From assembly GCA_963281155.1 (NCBI GenBank), contig CAUJLY010000001.1, positions 248,001-312,000 on the forward strand: a DNA stretch of 64,000 nt, written 5' to 3'. Origin of the DNA: Rhabditophanes sp. KR3021 (Eukaryota > Nematoda > Chromadorea > Rhabditida > Alloionematidae). The stretch's first letter is position 1. Every line of letters starts with the position of its first letter. Shown here piece after piece: positions 43,321 to 56,666 of the stretch. The notes under the pieces are model-generated. The model was given only the letters and a program-made list of their open reading frames with translations. It had not been told where the DNA came from and did not search any database. Both the position numbers and the translations under genes were made by a program.

Positions 43321-46300
43321 CGAATGGTGTTGAGGTGTGATATTAAAGAGTTAATGAAATGTCAGAGAACAGATATATAGTGATCTGAAAGAATGTATGA
43401 TTTAATTAAATTTCAAAATAATTTAACATGACACTTTTGACAGTTGCAATATTATTTTAAAGAAAAGCAAGGAGGACTTGATCTTTGGAAACAATAAAAC
43501 ATCTATCTAAATTAATTTCCTTTCCTTAAAAAGCAAGGTCGGAATTTTTCTTTTTTGTTGTCAAAATTAATTGGAACATATAAAAAGGCAAAATAATATT
43601 TGTTACAATAACTAGGAAGAGGGGGATGTATGTGGGTGAAGCTATATTTGTATGAATAGAAAAAAGAGATCTGGTGCTCCCTTTTGACATATGTTACTGA
43701 ATCGAAATTTGCCTATTTGAAATGATTATTACCGCAACATTCTTCCTTTTTTGGCAGATAAGTGTGTTTGTTAACTTTGAGGGTAGTGAATGAGATAACT
43801 GTTAATCAAAAGAAGATGTGTCTTCTATAGTTGATATCCAAATAAGTAAAGAACAAAAACGACACGCAAACTGTTCATTATTTTAGCAACATAATAATCA
43901 GACAACTGTTCCTTAACGATAATATTTTGAGTTGCAACACATATATCTCTTAACAAAATAAAAATAATATCCACACCAAGTGTTAATAGTTGGTTAGGAA
44001 GAAAAGTAAATAGGAGAAACCTTTGATTAAAGGTGATGGCAGTTTATATCGCAATCTTATTTTAATAGTCTTGTAGAAGCTCCTCCTAATGGATAGATAT
44101 CGATGTAGCTATCAATTAAAGTCAAGAACAAAAAAGGAAATTAATAAATTTGAACAGGGCAAGGTAATTAAATGACAATGGATGTTTTGGAATATATATC
44201 GTAAAGTTGTTGCATTTACGGTAATAATAATTAAGAGACCAAATGACATTTTTAATGCTTAATACCTGTATAAAGGAAAACATTTGAATAGAGGCAAATT
44301 GTCCGTAGATATTTACAGCTCTAATAATTTGAATGATGATGCAAATGAACAAATATATTTATTAAATTTAGGTCCAAGATAAAATCAGAATGTTTTATGA
44401 AGTGATACAACAAATAAGATGCAGATGTTCTTTTGAATAAAACTTTATTATGGAGAATGTATCCTTTTATAAAATGAAATCAAAAAAGACCGATTAAAGA
44501 ATCGCCTATCAAAAGAATGCCTTCTCCCTATTTTTGACAACCACTAAAATGATATTATACCAACTTAATAAGTCTATTTCAATTACCAAAACCAATTTAG
44601 ACCTCAAATCAGCACTTAACTTAATTACACGAACATTTAGATTGTGTCATAATACAGGAAACATACATAAACTGGCTAATGTTGGCGCAACAAATTTATT
44701 ACATTATAGAGATTTGCTAGGCATATGTTTAAATGTTTGCTTAAGTGGGTGATAAGTATCAATTACGCATGTTTAGGGACTAGATTAAAATAAAGCAACT
44801 TAAGGAGATCACAAATACATGACACATTCCTTTTCAATTATTCAATTTGCGCCATCAAAGGGACTATCAATGGGGCCGACAAAGGAAAAGTTGAACTTTG
44901 TATGGATGTTATTATTAATAAGTCATAACGTTTTTAAACAAGTTAAGAATAACAATAATACACACACATTATTATGATTTTAGAAGAGATAAATGTGAGC
45001 AGCCAAATGAGGATAATTACTTAGACAAGGCTGTCATATTTTTTGAATATTGAAAACAAAAGAAAGGATCAGAATAAAGAAACAGGTGGAATTATATTTA
45101 GCGCAAATAATTCTTAACGTTCCTACAAAAAGTGTGACCCGTTAAATAATTACGTTCAAAAATGAGGTTCAATCAAATCTAATCATAAAATAGACCATCT
45201 ATAACAAAGCCGCATTCATTAATTATATAAAGAAAAATTGAGAGATGTCTGCGATTTGTGTGCTCAAATATATGAAATAAAGAGGACTAATTGGATTTCA
45301 CGTCCCGAAGTTATACAACATAACTTTTGTATGTAAGAGTGTGGTGATTTGATTAATATTCATGATATGAAAGTCTAGTTTAACAAAAAGTAAAATGATA
45401 AAATTGATTGAGGATAACTTTTGAGACACAAAAACAGTGTCTAACAAAGTAGCCATTGTTTCAATCTAATCAGAGGTGAAATCAAAAAGACAATTCCGAC
45501 ACAGGGCTGTTTATGGCAATTTAGAAACTGATAGTGGAATTGATAGTCGGCAAAACATTTAGCAAGGTATTAAAATTGTAAACAAAGCTTTCCAATTAAA
45601 TTAAAACATGTCTGAACAAAAAGAGACAATGACAATTATATTCACGCCAAATGTGTAATATCTTTTTTATACATAATAAATGATAATATTAATCATCCCC
45701 GCAAAAAAAAAGACTGACTTAAACAAAACTTGTGGATGGAATATAATTTGGAAAGTAACAAACAGCTTAAAACTACAAAACTATCGAAACAATGAACGCT
45801 TATATTTGTTCAAGTTTTCACAGGCAAATAACTATCTTTGATGTGGGAGCAGAGTCATTTTGTTTAATTTACAATTGATAAGACATAACGTTGTTGATTG
45901 GTATATAAAATATGTGTATGAGTTGGCTAATATTAATATATAATATTTTATCAAATAAAGATATATGTCATGCTTTTATCCAAAATAAAAAATGTGGTGA
46001 CGACGTGTTTGGCCGTAAAAAAGAGCTTATAGTAACAGGTGTGAGGTAATTACACAATTGAGTGACCATATATATATTCTACATATTTATTGTGCATATT
46101 TCCTTTGTTCCTTTGATCTGTGGCGAGATGTTAAAATATAGTTATTATTTGGCGATGGTGTGAATATTTACACCTCATAAATGATCATATTAACTTTAAA
46201 AATGATCTAAAAAATGAGGTGAATGTGTATTCAACTTAATACAACTTTCAAATGAATTAGATACAGAACAATTGATCATTCCAGAATAGTTAAATTATTG

Positions 46301-48461
46301 TAGGCAACCAAGATTAAAAAGAACAGAATGAAAAGTATGCAAATTTAATAGTTTCTTTCAAATTAAAAAAACATCTAAACCACTTTTTCAAGTCTAATGA
46401 ATCAAATGGTAGGCAAAATGAATTATCTAGTTGGCAATGCTATTAAAAAATAGGCTATCTAATAGGCCATATCATTTCCAAGTATCTTTTTATAGCTTTC
46501 AATGAAAGATCGGTGATAATTTATTATAAAACTAAACAGAAGAGCCTCATTACTTCTGCTTTGTATGGAATAAAAAGATGGGTGGCATCATTTTTTGCGG
46601 TACTAATAAATTATGTTTGATGCAAATGGTGGATCAGAAAGAGTTCTTTTTAAGAGTCTCCATCAATTATAAAACAACACTTTTGCCTTTTGCCTATTAA
46701 TTCTGAGCTGATGCAGTTTCGTGCAAAATTCGCTATTTATTTTCTTGATAAAACACCAATAAGAAAACAAATATTATATTGGTTGTAGAGTTGATTGAGA
46801 TGACGCAACCAATTCAGGCACTAATCTAATTTTGAATTTTAATTAACATGACGTCCATTAATATCCTCAATAAACTTTAACCGCAATAAGGCATTTAATA
46901 ATGATTGTCCGTTAAATAATTGTTGTTGTTATATACAAAGCTTTTGATAAAAAACAGTAGAGGTTGTGGTGATGATAAATTGGCCTTAAATGATAAATTT
47001 ATTGGTGTCAAGTTTAATGTCAAAAGTTTAATAAAAAATAAATATAGAAGTTTCCAAGAATATTCCATCATATCTAACGAAATATCTTTGAAAAGTGTTC
47101 GTTCAGACTACATTTATCCCTTATCAGTTCCATTTTATTGCATTATATTTTTTAGTTTCTTTATATTTCCAAAATAAAAGAAAGCTCAACAAAAGTTTTG
47201 TTATTAGGAAAATTATTTTGGAAAATATAATTGAATGTTCAAATATTTGAATGATACTAGTTAAATGTTTAATATTATTGAAACATGAAATTCAAGCATA
47301 CTAACATGTATTATTTTACGGCTAATTCTTTCGATAAAGCTTTGTCTAGTAGTTTTAAAGATGATGTGATGAGTTGACAAAATTTTTATGTTCCTTGCTT
47401 TGTTTGTTTTAAATTTGGGAGATATATTTATTAAATAATATGATAAAAGTTTACTGTCTGTATTTTCGGAAGGAAGGAGTAATTATTATGGGTAGTAGGA
47501 GATAGTAGTCTGTCAAATGTACTTTCTTAAAGTTTTGACCTTGTGCCAACTGATGTCGGTCATTAATTAACAAAAAGCTTCCTATTTTGATGTACTGAAG
47601 GGATTAAAGTTTATAACAAAATTTGTGGCTTTGATTTTGCTAAATTTATTGTACCCAACTTTTTATTATATGTTTTGTAATATGCTCTAAATTGGACTTC
47701 CTTTCAATTTCCATCCAACAAACATCTCCAACATACTACTGACCACATAAATGGTGCAATTTATCAAATAAATTATTATATAGAAGATAATATACTCTCA
47801 CACACATATTTATACTTATATTTATCATCACCACACATTTATCATATGTTGTTTCTTCGATTGAAGAGTATATTACTTTCATACAAAAATATTTAAGTTT
47901 TATTATCCAAAGTTTTTAATCTAATTTTGGATATATCTATTTGGCAGTTAATCTACAAGTAAGATTGAATGTACTGAAGGGTAAAGGAGTTCCTTAAGTT
48001 TGTTTTCAAGATTGCACCTAACAAGTTCAGTTCAACAAAACTATAATAATCTCAGGATATTTGTCAAAAACAGACGTTACGTTGTTTTGATTAGATAATC
48101 ACAACTTGCTCTCATAATAACTTCCTACTATTCTAAAAAATCAGCTTTTAATATTTATCCTTTGAATGCTCTCTATCTTCACAAACTTATCCAATCAAAT
48201 TTCAGTTAATTAATGTGTGATTTTAGCTTTAGAAGTTCTTAGAAGGAAATTGCGCGGTAGTATTAAATTATTTAGTGACAAGTTATTCTTCATAATTATT
48301 CTTGATTTTGGGCGTAATAATTCGTTTTTCAAAGTCATGTGAATTCTTTAAATTAGAGACTTATTAAGAGTTTTGTTACTAGGCTTATTAAATTTGTGTT
48401 ATTTGATTAAAAACAATTAAAAAAATGGAAACTAATTTGTCTTTTTAGAAATATTTAATTT
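43321..48461. other. Gene desert of about 5.1 kb
   Basis: Upstream of the Notch ligand on its minus strand. No gene is supportable; frames such as 44534-44752 and 46920-47177 show no domain or splice partner. No RNA gene or repeat was recognised. Large flanking regulatory DNA is plausible for a developmental signalling gene (inference). Confidence 0.5.
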
Positions 48462-50865
48462 ATGAATCGGTTTCAACCTATTGCAACTGCCGCAACTGCT
48501 AACAGCAGCACCTCGATTGTCTCTTCTACATCAACATATCATGTCGCCTTATTAAATGTATTAAAGATGGCCAACGAAAGTGTCAGTAATTCAAGTAATT
48601 TGATTACTCACCAAAACGTAAACAAAACTATTGCAGCCACCGTCAAACCAATTGTCCATTTACCCATTTACATAGAAAGATTCCTTGCAGCTGGGACAAG
48701 GTTTGTTATTTGGAAAAAATGTAAAAATTTATTTATTTTTCTTTACAAATATTAAGGCAAATTGTATTCAAAAAATCGTCTGTTTACAAGTAACAAAATG
48801 TATTCACATTACATCCAATCAAATTCCACTCATTTTTGTGTTGCTATCAGGCAAAAAATACATCTTTATTAGAGTTTAGGAATCGTTATTTTCATTTCTT
48901 TAACCAGATATCTTTAAAGACTTGTCAAGACACTGGATACACATATTTACCCTCAAATATTATACACATATTTTCCCTTTACACACATATCTGTTAGACA
49001 ACCTCTTACAAAACCCAAATAAAGCTTACTTTTGTTGCCAAAATATAAAAAAGTTGATAATTATTAAGCAAACTTCCTCTTTCTTCTTTGAAACAAATGG
49101 AAAATAAATATGCTCATAGATGATGTTAAAATTTATAAAATAAAACGCATTTTTTGTGTCAACTATATTGAAAGCAAATATTTTTTTAAGATTTCTTATT
49201 ATTAAAAATTATAATAAAGATACACTCAAGCTTATATCTACTAGTTATTATGGAAACAAATGATAAATGATAGCATTTATTATTTTACAAAAAAAATAAC
49301 CACGAAAGTTGGCAAATACTTTTATTTATACTTTGGTTGGCTATTTCATTAATTCATATCATCTAAATCAACTAGACAAACAATCTATATAAACCATTAT
49401 TGGCATATATTTAATAAATTCATTTTCTATCATTTTATAAGGCAAAATAAATGATTTTAATGGCTATTATTAGTGGACAAATCTGAAATAAAAAGATATC
49501 TTTACATTCATAATGCATTTCGATTCCCAGATGATGGTTGGCCTGTTTATCTTAATAAAAATTATATAAAATGTAAGCGCATCATTTATTTTATCTTGAG
49601 CTTACTTAGAATGGCATGTCTTCATTTATCAAATAACCAGATTGGAGTTGAGCTATTTTTTAGATTAACATTATTGCCAATCATATTTCATCCCTTTTTG
49701 GTCATCATTAGACTTGACGTCAAATTGTGGTGTGGACTTGGACATGTCTTTGCTTATTTATTGATAATTTCTAATCAGAATCCTTTCAATTTGACGCCCC
49801 ACTCTTTTGTTCTATTTAAATATACTTTGCCAAAAGATATTATTTTTATAACTTATTTATCAGCTAAAATATACATCGTTTTAACGTGGTGGCATTTATA
49901 AATGTGATGTGGATGTATTCAAATACACTCGAAGGATTTATTTTTATTCAATTTTTTATAGTAATCAAAATAACGCTATGATCGATCAGTCTGAGTCTGT
50001 TAATATAAATGAATTTAAGAGAAATACTGGAGAATTGGACATGCTTATTGGTTTTTTGTTGATGAATGGAAGTTGTATTGGTAAGTTGATTAGTCTATAT
50101 CTTTGCCTTATTTGATCTCTTTCAGCTTTTTTTATCTTTTTCGGCTTGTGTGTGATATTCAATTGCCTCCGCCAACGACCTAAGTTTCTCATTCAAGACC
50201 GTGAGCTTCTCAAAAAGACATTTATTAGTACCAAGCCTCCCCCAACTACTCTCCCCCAACAACACGTCCTCACAAATTCACAGCCTAATCTAAGAGTTGA
50301 CGTCAGACCCCATAAATTCAAAAAATTCGTTCTCAGGGCTATGGCGTGTCCTGGAGTTAGAGACAATATGGAAGCTGTTGCGGCATGTGAAGAAGGCCGT
50401 CTTTTGTCTTCAGAACCTGGGACCTCGCACATAACGTCAACTGACACCCCAGAAAGGACAGAGTCAACAACGGTTTCGGATAACGAAAGGATGATTCAGG
50501 AAAGTGACATTGTAAATAGGAATGGAGTGGCCTTGAAAAATACAGTGACCTCTTACACCATCCAAAGCGAAAGGGGTACTTTTTTAAGCAAATTATCCCA
50601 AAGCTTTCGCTTGTCCCGACAAAAGTCAACTTTCACCAAACAAAATGGAAACAGACTAAGCATGAATGGAGCCCCCCAATCAAACAGATCTAATTCGCCC
50701 CAACCAAATGGAACTACAACCAAAACCAACCAGGCCCCAAACCTCCAACCACTCCACTCTCCCCCATCCAACCAAGTAAATGTAATAATGGTAGAGATGG
50801 ATCCATCAATAGTAAGGCAAAATTTACTAGCGGGCCTGACTCTTGATGACTTGCACTATACCTAA
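48462..50865 (+). CDS. Single-pass membrane protein with Ser/Thr/Pro-rich cytosolic tail (possibly KCNE-like)
   Basis: Three exons (48462-48700, 49962-50080, 50126-50865; introns of 1261 and 45 nt) give about 365 aa in one frame. There is no signal peptide. The N-terminal 110 aa are Ser/Thr-rich with N-glycosylation sequons (ANSST, ANESV, NSSN, NKT), then comes one TM segment (about res 103-127: MLIGFLLMNGSCIAFFIFFGLCVIF) ending in NCLRQRPKF, then a tail of about 230 aa rich in Ser, Thr, Asn and Pro. The layout resembles KCNE/MPS potassium-channel partners, but no signature proves it. The junction over the long intron is supported by phase and by continuity only; the first exon could belong to a separate gene. 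TTTTTAG upstream suggests trans-splicing. Confidence 0.55.
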
Positions 50866-50944
50866 AGACATGACGTCTGGTTGATAATGTTATTTGTACG
50901 AAGTAGAAATCATATGTGTTAAAAGTTTAATTTGATAAATAAAG

Positions 50945-52068
50945 TTATTTACATTGCAATAATTGTAAGTCTAGTTGTTGCTTTTTGTCACGTTTGATAC
51001 TATGGAGGCGTTTAATGTTACTGAAGTAACGGTCATTCGTGTAGCCATAAGCATTAACTAAAAGTAAATTAATAATTGACTCATCAAATCTATGGCAGGC
51101 TTGTTGAATTCCATTTATGATGCGGCAATTAGTTTGTGTGTTGATTGAAAGTGGCGCTATGCAGTCTTGTGTCAATGCGCATAGGACATGCCATTTGACA
51201 ATGTTATTCATGGTGTAATCTGTTCTGATCACATACAACGAACTCGACGTATATGAACTAATCTTCCCAATCTTAGGTATTTCAGTTGGCAAATATTTGA
51301 GGGTATTTTTATGTATTGAAGCTGGTAACACGTGACTTGTTCTTTGATTAAACATAAATGATGATTTACCACAACTTGTTATATTGTTTGAAAGCTTGGC
51401 TTTAGTGGTACACGGTAATACTTGGGAAGAAATTTGAGTGAGAACGTTTTTTTGAAACCTCACTGTTGGGTCAACTTGCCAAATCACCTCATATTCCCGT
51501 AAGGCATCCTACAAATTGAAAGTATACATTTTAATTTGTAAACATACAGCAATAATCAATGATTTCCATGCCGAATTACTTAAATTAGATACATGAGGTG
51601 GGTACCATTTAAAGTCAAAAGACTTGATAACAACGTTACATATTCTTTTAAATTTAGCTAAGTATTGTGGACTAATTCCTAAATTATAGATAACAATGCG
51701 ATGACTCTTGAAATGCGTTCTAATTGACTCTAATAATAGGACAGCCTGTTGTTCCCAACTCATGGTAATTCCAACGACATACGTTGGCTCCCTTAGTGAA
51801 TCTTTGAAAAAATCTAAGTATTTACCATTGTTTAATAATCCAAAGTAAGTCAGATACGGAAGTAAACGACACTCAAAATCAATTCCTTTTAACTTTATGT
51901 TGGTCGGATTTGTGTATTTGAGTTGATATTTCCTTTGGTGATAAATGCAAGTTTTTGCAGAACATGCATCAAATAAAAAGACGGCCTAATTACAATTATA
52001 AGTTTAGTTATATGACAAAATGAACTTACCAAAATAAATAATTGCCTGGACAGAATCAGTTTATTCAT
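50945..52068 (-). CDS. DUF1647 family secreted or type II glycosyltransferase-like protein
   Basis: Three exons on the minus strand (52030-52068, 51548-51985, 50945-51508; introns of 44 and 39 nt) give 346 aa. A signal sequence or anchor (MNKLILSRQLFILAVFLF) is followed by EPTYVVGITMSWEQQAVLLLESI, IVIYNLGISPQYL, FDFKWYPPHVSNL, AWKSLIIADALREYEVIWQV and DPTVRF. These match the nematode DUF1647 pattern (YDLGL, FdF-YPxHV, WKpLiI, iW-DsS-rF). The normal family has MDSS/MDAS after the Trp; here it reads QVDPT. The catalytic activity is not established; such proteins are considered relatives of nucleotide-diphospho-sugar transferases. Its 3' end converges with the gene ending at 50865. Confidence 0.82.
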
Positions 52069-52524
52069 TAAAAATAATTTAGTAATCAAAAATGAAAACA
52101 ACTAACGAAAGTATGTGAAAGGTTTAAAAAAATAGCCTTGAATTCAGCATAACATGAAGCTTGTTACTTATTGGGATGACAAATGTGATACATGTGCAAT
52201 TTTTGTTGATTGGATATATTAAAAAAACAAGTAATTCTTAATGAAAGTTATCCTTTTTTGTTTGGTTATTTTAAATGTGATGTCCATCTTTTGGAATGGT
52301 AGTAATTACTTCTACTAAAATGGACATTCTAAAAGTCAAAATGATTTGTGGTATTTAATGTTCTTTGTGATATTTGATGTTATTTTTAGGTCTTCTTTGT
52401 AAGAAGAAAGATTAAGTGAATAAAACTAGTTATATATTTTTATTAATTTCGACAATTCAAGAAAGTGTGTATGTATGCATATGCGTAGAGTGATATCATA
52501 AAATGCATTAATTAATTAAATTCT
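52069..52524. other. Intergenic region
   Basis: Short non-coding stretch upstream of the DUF1647 gene and downstream of the Srg gene, both on the minus strand. Confidence 0.4.
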
Positions 52525-53581
52525 CTAAGAGATGGGTAAACTGTGAGAGGAACTCGCTTGTTGAGTGTTGTTATTTCTACATAAAATAAACTTCTTTAGT
52601 TTGGTTCGTAAATTTGGTGATATTAATAAGGTGAAATAGAGGTTGGAGAAACAACTAAAGTTAAAACACCAAGGTTTAATTATTTTCCCTATCCACATTA
52701 TTGAAAGATCGTTTAATCCACCTCCAAAATATCCGCAATAGTAATACAACGAAAAACCAAAAGTTGAAACAAAAGCTCCATATGCGTGAAATATTAATTG
52801 CCTCTGAGTTAAAAGATCTTTACTGCTTTTCTTAATAGGCTTGAACAAAAGACTTGTTGACAGAAGTAAGATGAAGGTAATGAGGGTGAGAATAGTTAAC
52901 ATGCAAATAAAAATGGTTTGATTGAAACCTAGACGGCCAGTCATGTTAGGTGTTTCAAAAACAGCTACAGTTTCAAAGTTAGTATAAACATTGTTATATT
53001 TTGTAAAATACGCTTTGCTTCGTGCTTGGAAGAAACACGAACCCGCAGCAATCAAATATGCCGCAAGGGTAAACCAAACTGAAAACCATTTAAAGCTCTG
53101 AAACATTAGATATGAGTAAAGAATGTGATTGACCTACTCTAAAGGCAGTTTGGCCATAAAGACAAAAGAATAACCTTTCAATAGCAGTGTGAAGTGGTAT
53201 AAGAAACTGGCAGTAATTGAAGATAAACGCAATATAATAAACAATTCCAAGAAATCTGGATGGTGATGTGTCAACGAAAGCTTCAACAAATGGTGGATAC
53301 TCCATGATGTCACAAACCACAAAGTTAATAATATAAAAACAGATGTTTACAAAAGCATTTGAAAAAATGGGGAAGTTAATTGGAATGGAAAGTTTACTTT
53401 TCCTCCATTCTTTACCCAAAGTAACAAGTAGCCAGACGTAAAGTACGATGCTAATTATTCCATAGAAAAAATGAATAAGCAATGATATGATGGACATAGG
53501 TACTGCAAACACCGGTATAACATCTTGAATTTTCATCAAAAGTATATCGTCCAAACGAAATGTCGAAGCCGTAGAAGTCAT
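52525..53581 (-). CDS. Srg-type serpentine chemoreceptor
   Basis: Two exons on the minus strand (53138-53581, 52525-53097; 40-nt intron) give 338 aa. TM1 SIISLLIHFFYGIISIVLYVWLLV, TM2-3 NAFVNICFYIINFVVCDIM, the post-TM3 segment LHTAIERLFFCLYGQTAF, TM4 SVWFTLAAYLIAAGSCFF, TM5 FICMLTILTLITFILLLSTSLLF, TM6 QLIFHAYGAFVSTFGFSLYY and a TM7 region ending LYFTLLISPNLRTKLKKFI. The first exon's IER replaces the more common NR-type motif. Start chosen at Met 53581 because the frame upstream (to 53695) adds a hydrophilic stretch not expected in Srg. The frame is intact, in contrast to the Srg copy at 25169-26190. Confidence 0.82.
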
Positions 53582-54059
53582 CTTGTTGTAGGCAAATAAA
53601 AGTAATAAATGAATTGGTGAAATGAAATATCTTTTTATTACCACAAACTTGTACCTCTGACAAATTATTTTTCCTAAATAACCTTTCACGACCAAGGCAT
53701 AACATTAATCGTGCATACAGTTAATAAAAATGCGGCATTCAAATTTGTACTAAAGTTAAATAAAGCCTTTAAACAAACCTTTAATTAAGCTTTTTTCTTA
53801 AACGTATGATAATGATATGTTATTTGATCGTAATTAGAGTTGTTTGTTCTGAGTACTTCAAATAATAAATGAATTTGGGAATAACAAGAATTAATTAATA
53901 TTTATTCAAAATTTAAGCTTCCAAATAAAAACATGAGTCAAAGGTTTTTTGGTTTAAACATCAAACAGATTAATTTCTACACTTGTTTAAATTAACTGAG
54001 ATAACAATTTTTGTATCAACAATTATAGTATAGTGTTAACCACTAAGTAAAGTGGCCAC
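53582..54059. other. Intergenic region
   Basis: Non-coding DNA between the Srg gene and the small secreted-protein gene. Nothing recognised. Confidence 0.4.
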
Positions 54060-54405
54060 TTAATTGAGACTTTCATCATCTTCTTCTGTTACTTCAGATG
54101 TGTCAGATGTTTCAGATGTACCTTCGCTCACATCGGAATCAGGACATGATGTGGTACTTTGCAAAGAATCAGGATATATACCAGGAGGAACGTCGCCTAA
54201 GCCAAGGATATCTGAAAATTCAGAAGGATTATCTATAAGTCCTTGTCCAAGTCCATCCTAAATAACAATACATAATTATAAATAAATACTAATTTACTTC
54301 TCGAGTAGTCGGAACATCATCCGAAGGTGGAGTATCATCACAATTGGAAGCAACAATTAGAAATGCGGAAATAATGACCACAAAAAATAGAACAAAAAAC
54401 TTCAT
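54060..54405 (-). CDS. Small acidic secreted protein, unknown function
   Basis: Two minus-strand exons (54298-54405 and 54060-54257; 40-nt intron with TTATTTAG acceptor) give 101 aa. The N-terminus is a clear signal peptide (MKFFVLFFVVIISAFLIVAS) with cleavage near NCDD. The mature part is Asp/Glu/Ser/Thr/Pro-rich: DTPPSDDVPTT, GLGQGLIDNPSEFSD, and a C-terminal block SEGTSETSDTSEVTEEDDES with near-repeats of SETSD. There are two Cys. Signal peptide, perfect phase and typical intron length support it, although neither exon is long. A secreted, possibly heavily phosphorylated or glycosylated protein; no family is recognised. Confidence 0.65.
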
Positions 54406-55203
54406 AATTATATTGTTTTGCACAATTATAAAATTGTAAAAAATCTGCCATTTTTATATGCTTTACCAAATGTTAATCTTAATGCTAAGCGTTGGATAAG
54501 CAAACCAACAAAGTAGACATAATGATTTAAACATATTTTAAAGCAGATTAAAGTATTTGAGTTGATAAATAAATTAAAAACAATAACTTCATAAATAATT
54601 GTTGGTGGATGATAAAGCAAGCAAAATATTATTTTGGAGAATCAGTCTTTATTTTTTATGTACCTCTCAACATACCTTTCAATTAATGTGTGACATTTTC
54701 GTTTTGACTCAGCAAATGTTACAGCAACATAAATTTGCATTTATCTTCATATCCTATTTTGTGGATAGAGTAAAAGGCAAAAACAGTTTCTATTAGTGTT
54801 TTAAAATTGTCAATCGAGAAGTCAACATTAAATTATGCATGTCGCATATATTTATAATTTTCCCGCACTTTTATAAGTAACGTACACACTATGGCTTTCC
54901 AACTCACAAACGGGCCCCTTCAACTTCAGTCAAACTCTTCGAGATTTTCACAATTTATTTTGGCTTCAGCAAAAGTACTTATATTGAAATAAAAGGTACT
55001 ACATTTAACTTTATTTTATTATTGTATAATAGTAGTCATCGAAAGATGCAAAATTAAATTGTATGCAGTTATATATATTTTGGCTTATACAGTGCCTTTG
55101 CGTACTTTCATTGCACAGCAACAATTTGGACAGCAGTTTTAGTTGATGGCGTGTCTTCTGTAATTGGTACAGCTGTTTTGATTGAACTGTGCTCATAAAC
55201 AAA
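54406..55203. other. Intergenic region
   Basis: A+T-rich DNA without supportable genes. Short frames on both strands only. Confidence 0.4.
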
Positions 55204-55990
55204 TCATTTCCATACATCTTTAATTTTTGCCCATTCAAATGTGTGGCTTCTGTAGTCAGCTATATAAAGATGGTGTCTATGGGGTTGAATAGGTTTGAGT
55301 ACTGCGATACCGTAAAGTAATGATCCTTTGTCATTATTCTTCACAAAAGCACCCAAATTCTCGCACCTATAAACAACCCCCAAATGTATCTTCTCTTTGA
55401 TTGTCGAATTCCTATTCATCGTCCGTCGTTTCATCCTTACAGGGCAGATCATCTTCAGCAAGTTTGTTTACAGAGCAATTTACAGCCAAATATCCGTTTG
55501 AGTCTTTCAATTATCCATCTCACAAGCAACATCCTTTCTCGAATCTGTGAAATTTGATCATTTCTAGAAGGTTTCATTTTCGTGTCATCATCTTGATAGC
55601 TTGAAACCATTCCATAATCACCCAAATATATTTTATAACCGGGAGCCTTCCTTTACAGCAATTACCTAAAAAATTAAGAATCAAACAACTACTAAAAATT
55701 AAAATCGCTTAATATATGGAAGTCCTAATATTGCGATGGAGGTGTCAGCAACACGATAAGCATCATAATTTGTTTTGTAATCTTGACTATGCAGACATAC
55801 GCCTCAAACGTGTCTTTTTTGCAACTTTCTAATATCAGATTATCTTTTTAAACGCCTCTAACCTAACATATAGAAGCTCACAGGAACAACTATATCCGAT
55901 TATCCACGAAGACCAACTAGTCCTTTCTGTTCAATAATTGTCTTTGCACTTTTCATGTCTTCTTTAGTTTTCTAAATTATTAAATTAAAA
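55204..55990 (-). pseudogene. Degenerate coding remnants, origin uncertain
   Basis: Minus-strand pieces in changing frames look like protein: DMKSAKTIIEQKGLVGLRG near 55960, YDAYRVADTSIAILGLPYI near 55740, YKIYLGDYGMVSSYQ near 55620, SNGYLAVNCSVNKLAEDDLPC near 55470 and VVYRCENLGAFVKNNDKGSL near 55360. Stops and shifts separate them, and no simple intron set joins all. The YLGDYG stretch recalls the DYG/DFG segment of VRK/CK1-like kinases, but the rest does not confirm this. Best read as a decayed gene of unknown family. Confidence 0.3.
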
Positions 55991-56432
55991 AGTCTGACAA
56001 CATGAAATTACTTCACCAAAAGTATACAGATTATTATAATATTGTTATATTTGTTTTTTAATAAAGATTTGTCTTTTATGTATTGTTAAGCAACAAACAG
56101 AACCATATCTAATCTATTATGAATAAATATAGTCGCCATTGCTTGTTCTCAAACAATGACGAATGCTGTATAATTTATGTCTGTTAACATACATCAAAAA
56201 TGTCCCGCATTTTAACTAAAACATCTGTCTATGATCTTTCAACGTTACAATCTACCCGAACTGAACATGAACTCAAGCTATATCCAATTCCTTTGGAACT
56301 TATACCGAATTAAGTAGGGCCATTTAAAAAATTTAAATTTTGTAAAAACATTCATCTACACTTTACTTGACAATTCCGCATCTCAAAATACCGATGTAAC
56401 ATTTGTTTGATTAACTGTTTATTTTGTTTAAT

Positions 56433-56658
56433 ATGTCAAGAGAAATCATATATAACTGCATTTGTGCTTTTTATGAATTACTTTTTCAACGAAATAACGG
56501 AGCACGTAAGGTTAATCAAGAAATATTTGAAACTTGTTATCATCAATTTTTTAAAAATGTACTGGTGAGTGTATCTGTCTCACTTTTTTAATAATCAAAT
56601 AAAGTACATTAATCAAGGGTGTGTTATAATTAATGACAGTATATTTGAACAACAATAA
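56433..56658 (+). CDS. Possible two-exon mini-gene, 61 aa, unknown
   Basis: An ATG at 56433 opens a frame (MSREIIYNCICAFYELLF...) to a GTGAGT donor at 56565. A 40-nt intron with AAATAAAG acceptor joins in phase to a second exon ending at TAA 56656-56658 (NQGCVIINDSIFEQQ). Intron size matches the neighbours. It ends 8 bp before the GST stop on the other strand. There is no signal peptide or domain. It could equally be the 3' part of a longer gene or chance. Confidence 0.35.
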
Positions 56659-56666
56659 TGAGACAT

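Noticed and set aside
44534..44752. 72-codon plus-strand frame in the 43-48 kb desert
   Set aside because: No recognisable domain, and no acceptor, donor or poly(A) pattern around it.
50193..50771. Three minus-strand frames opposite the single-pass membrane protein
   Set aside because: Shadows of the Ser/Pro-rich coding exon; no start context or domain.
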